Below are positions 44,062 through 44,082 of a stretch of DNA of 44,082 nt, in pieces. Both the position numbers and the translations under genes were made by a program. The notes beneath the pieces are model-generated. The model saw nothing but the letters and a program-made list of their open reading frames with translations. It did not search any database and was not told where the DNA came from. This DNA is from an uncultured Puniceicoccaceae bacterium (GTDB lineage Bacteria; Verrucomicrobiota; Verrucomicrobiia; Opitutales; Coraliomargaritaceae), in NCBI GenBank assembly GCA_905479975.1, contig CAJQOS010000063.1, positions 1 to 44,082 on the forward strand, given 5' to 3'. Positions within the stretch are counted from its first letter, which is position 1. Every line of letters begins with the position of its first letter.

Positions 44062-44082
44062 ATGATAATTGCCACTAAAGAA
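44062..44082 (+). CDS. Start of a gene truncated by the window end
   Basis: ATG at 44062 begins MIIATKE and runs off the window. GGAG at 44049-44052, 9 bases before, is a good Shine-Dalgarno. Only seven codons are visible, so nothing can be said on function. An integrase is possible given the tRNA-adjacent position, but not supported by the seven residues. Confidence 0.4.

Overview
The window looks like chromosomal DNA of a free-living, Gram-negative member of the Verrucomicrobiota, most likely class Opitutia (a Puniceicoccaceae/Coraliomargarita-like marine lineage). This placement is an inference. It rests on an exosortase, an OleC-OleD pair of the type found in Verrucomicrobiota, outer-membrane beta-barrel and capsule-export genes, a stand-alone rpsR, and the near absence of Shine-Dalgarno sequences in front of most genes, including ribosomal protein genes. 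No 16S rRNA is present to settle it. Coding density is high, and no gene in the interior looks frameshifted.

Layout. 1-6.1 kb: the 3' part of smc, then a minus-strand block with a secreted BamE-like/coiled-coil protein, a solitary exosortase, and a tight DUF3015/DUF4105 (Lnb_N) pair. 6.3-10 kb: dnaE. 10.1-12.5 kb: a VapBC-type toxin-antitoxin module, a lipoate ligase homologue and an RmlD-like reductase. 12.5-15 kb: hisC overlapping a CNNM/CBS membrane protein. 15-21.2 kb: an exopolysaccharide export locus (membrane-anchored repeat protein, divergent beta-barrel protein, Wza-like exporter, Wzc-like tyrosine kinase). 21.2-26.2 kb: Sua5, rpsR, recQ, tRNA-Arg(CCU), pilC-like gene.

26.4-30.3 kb: the conserved rpmH-rnpA-yidD-yidC operon, yebC and a small lipoprotein. 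30.4-34.4 kb: oleC, oleD and a hybrid histidine-kinase/receiver protein that has lost its phospho-acceptor histidine, its ATP-binding glycines and the receiver lysine. 34.4-38 kb: two RNA methyltransferases transcribed divergently, rpsU and a sugar isomerase-like TIM barrel. 38.1-39.1 kb: two tandem Hsp20 genes. 39.2-40.8 kb: rpsB-tsf. 40.9-43.6 kb: an inositol-phosphatase-like gene, mannose-1-phosphate guanylyltransferase and ruvX. 43.6-44.1 kb: a nested inverted repeat, tRNA-Gly(UCC) and an unusual repeat-rich stretch leading into a gene that is cut by the window end, which could be the edge of an integrated element.

How the parts fit. Much of the window is core machinery: replication (dnaE, smc), translation (rpmH, rpsR, rpsU, rpsB, tsf, tRNAs, tRNA/rRNA modification), RNase P and membrane protein insertion. 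The accessory layer concerns the cell envelope: polysaccharide export, GDP-mannose supply, exosortase, Lnb_N protein and long-chain olefin/beta-lactone formation. I found no clearly new multi-gene system. The strongest unusual signals are the pseudo-histidine kinase beside oleCD, the terminator sitting directly before the wza-like start codon, the Gly/Tyr-rich N-terminus of the Wzc-like kinase, the DUF3015-DUF4105-exosortase neighbourhood, and the repeat structures around 40.8 and 43.6-44.0 kb.
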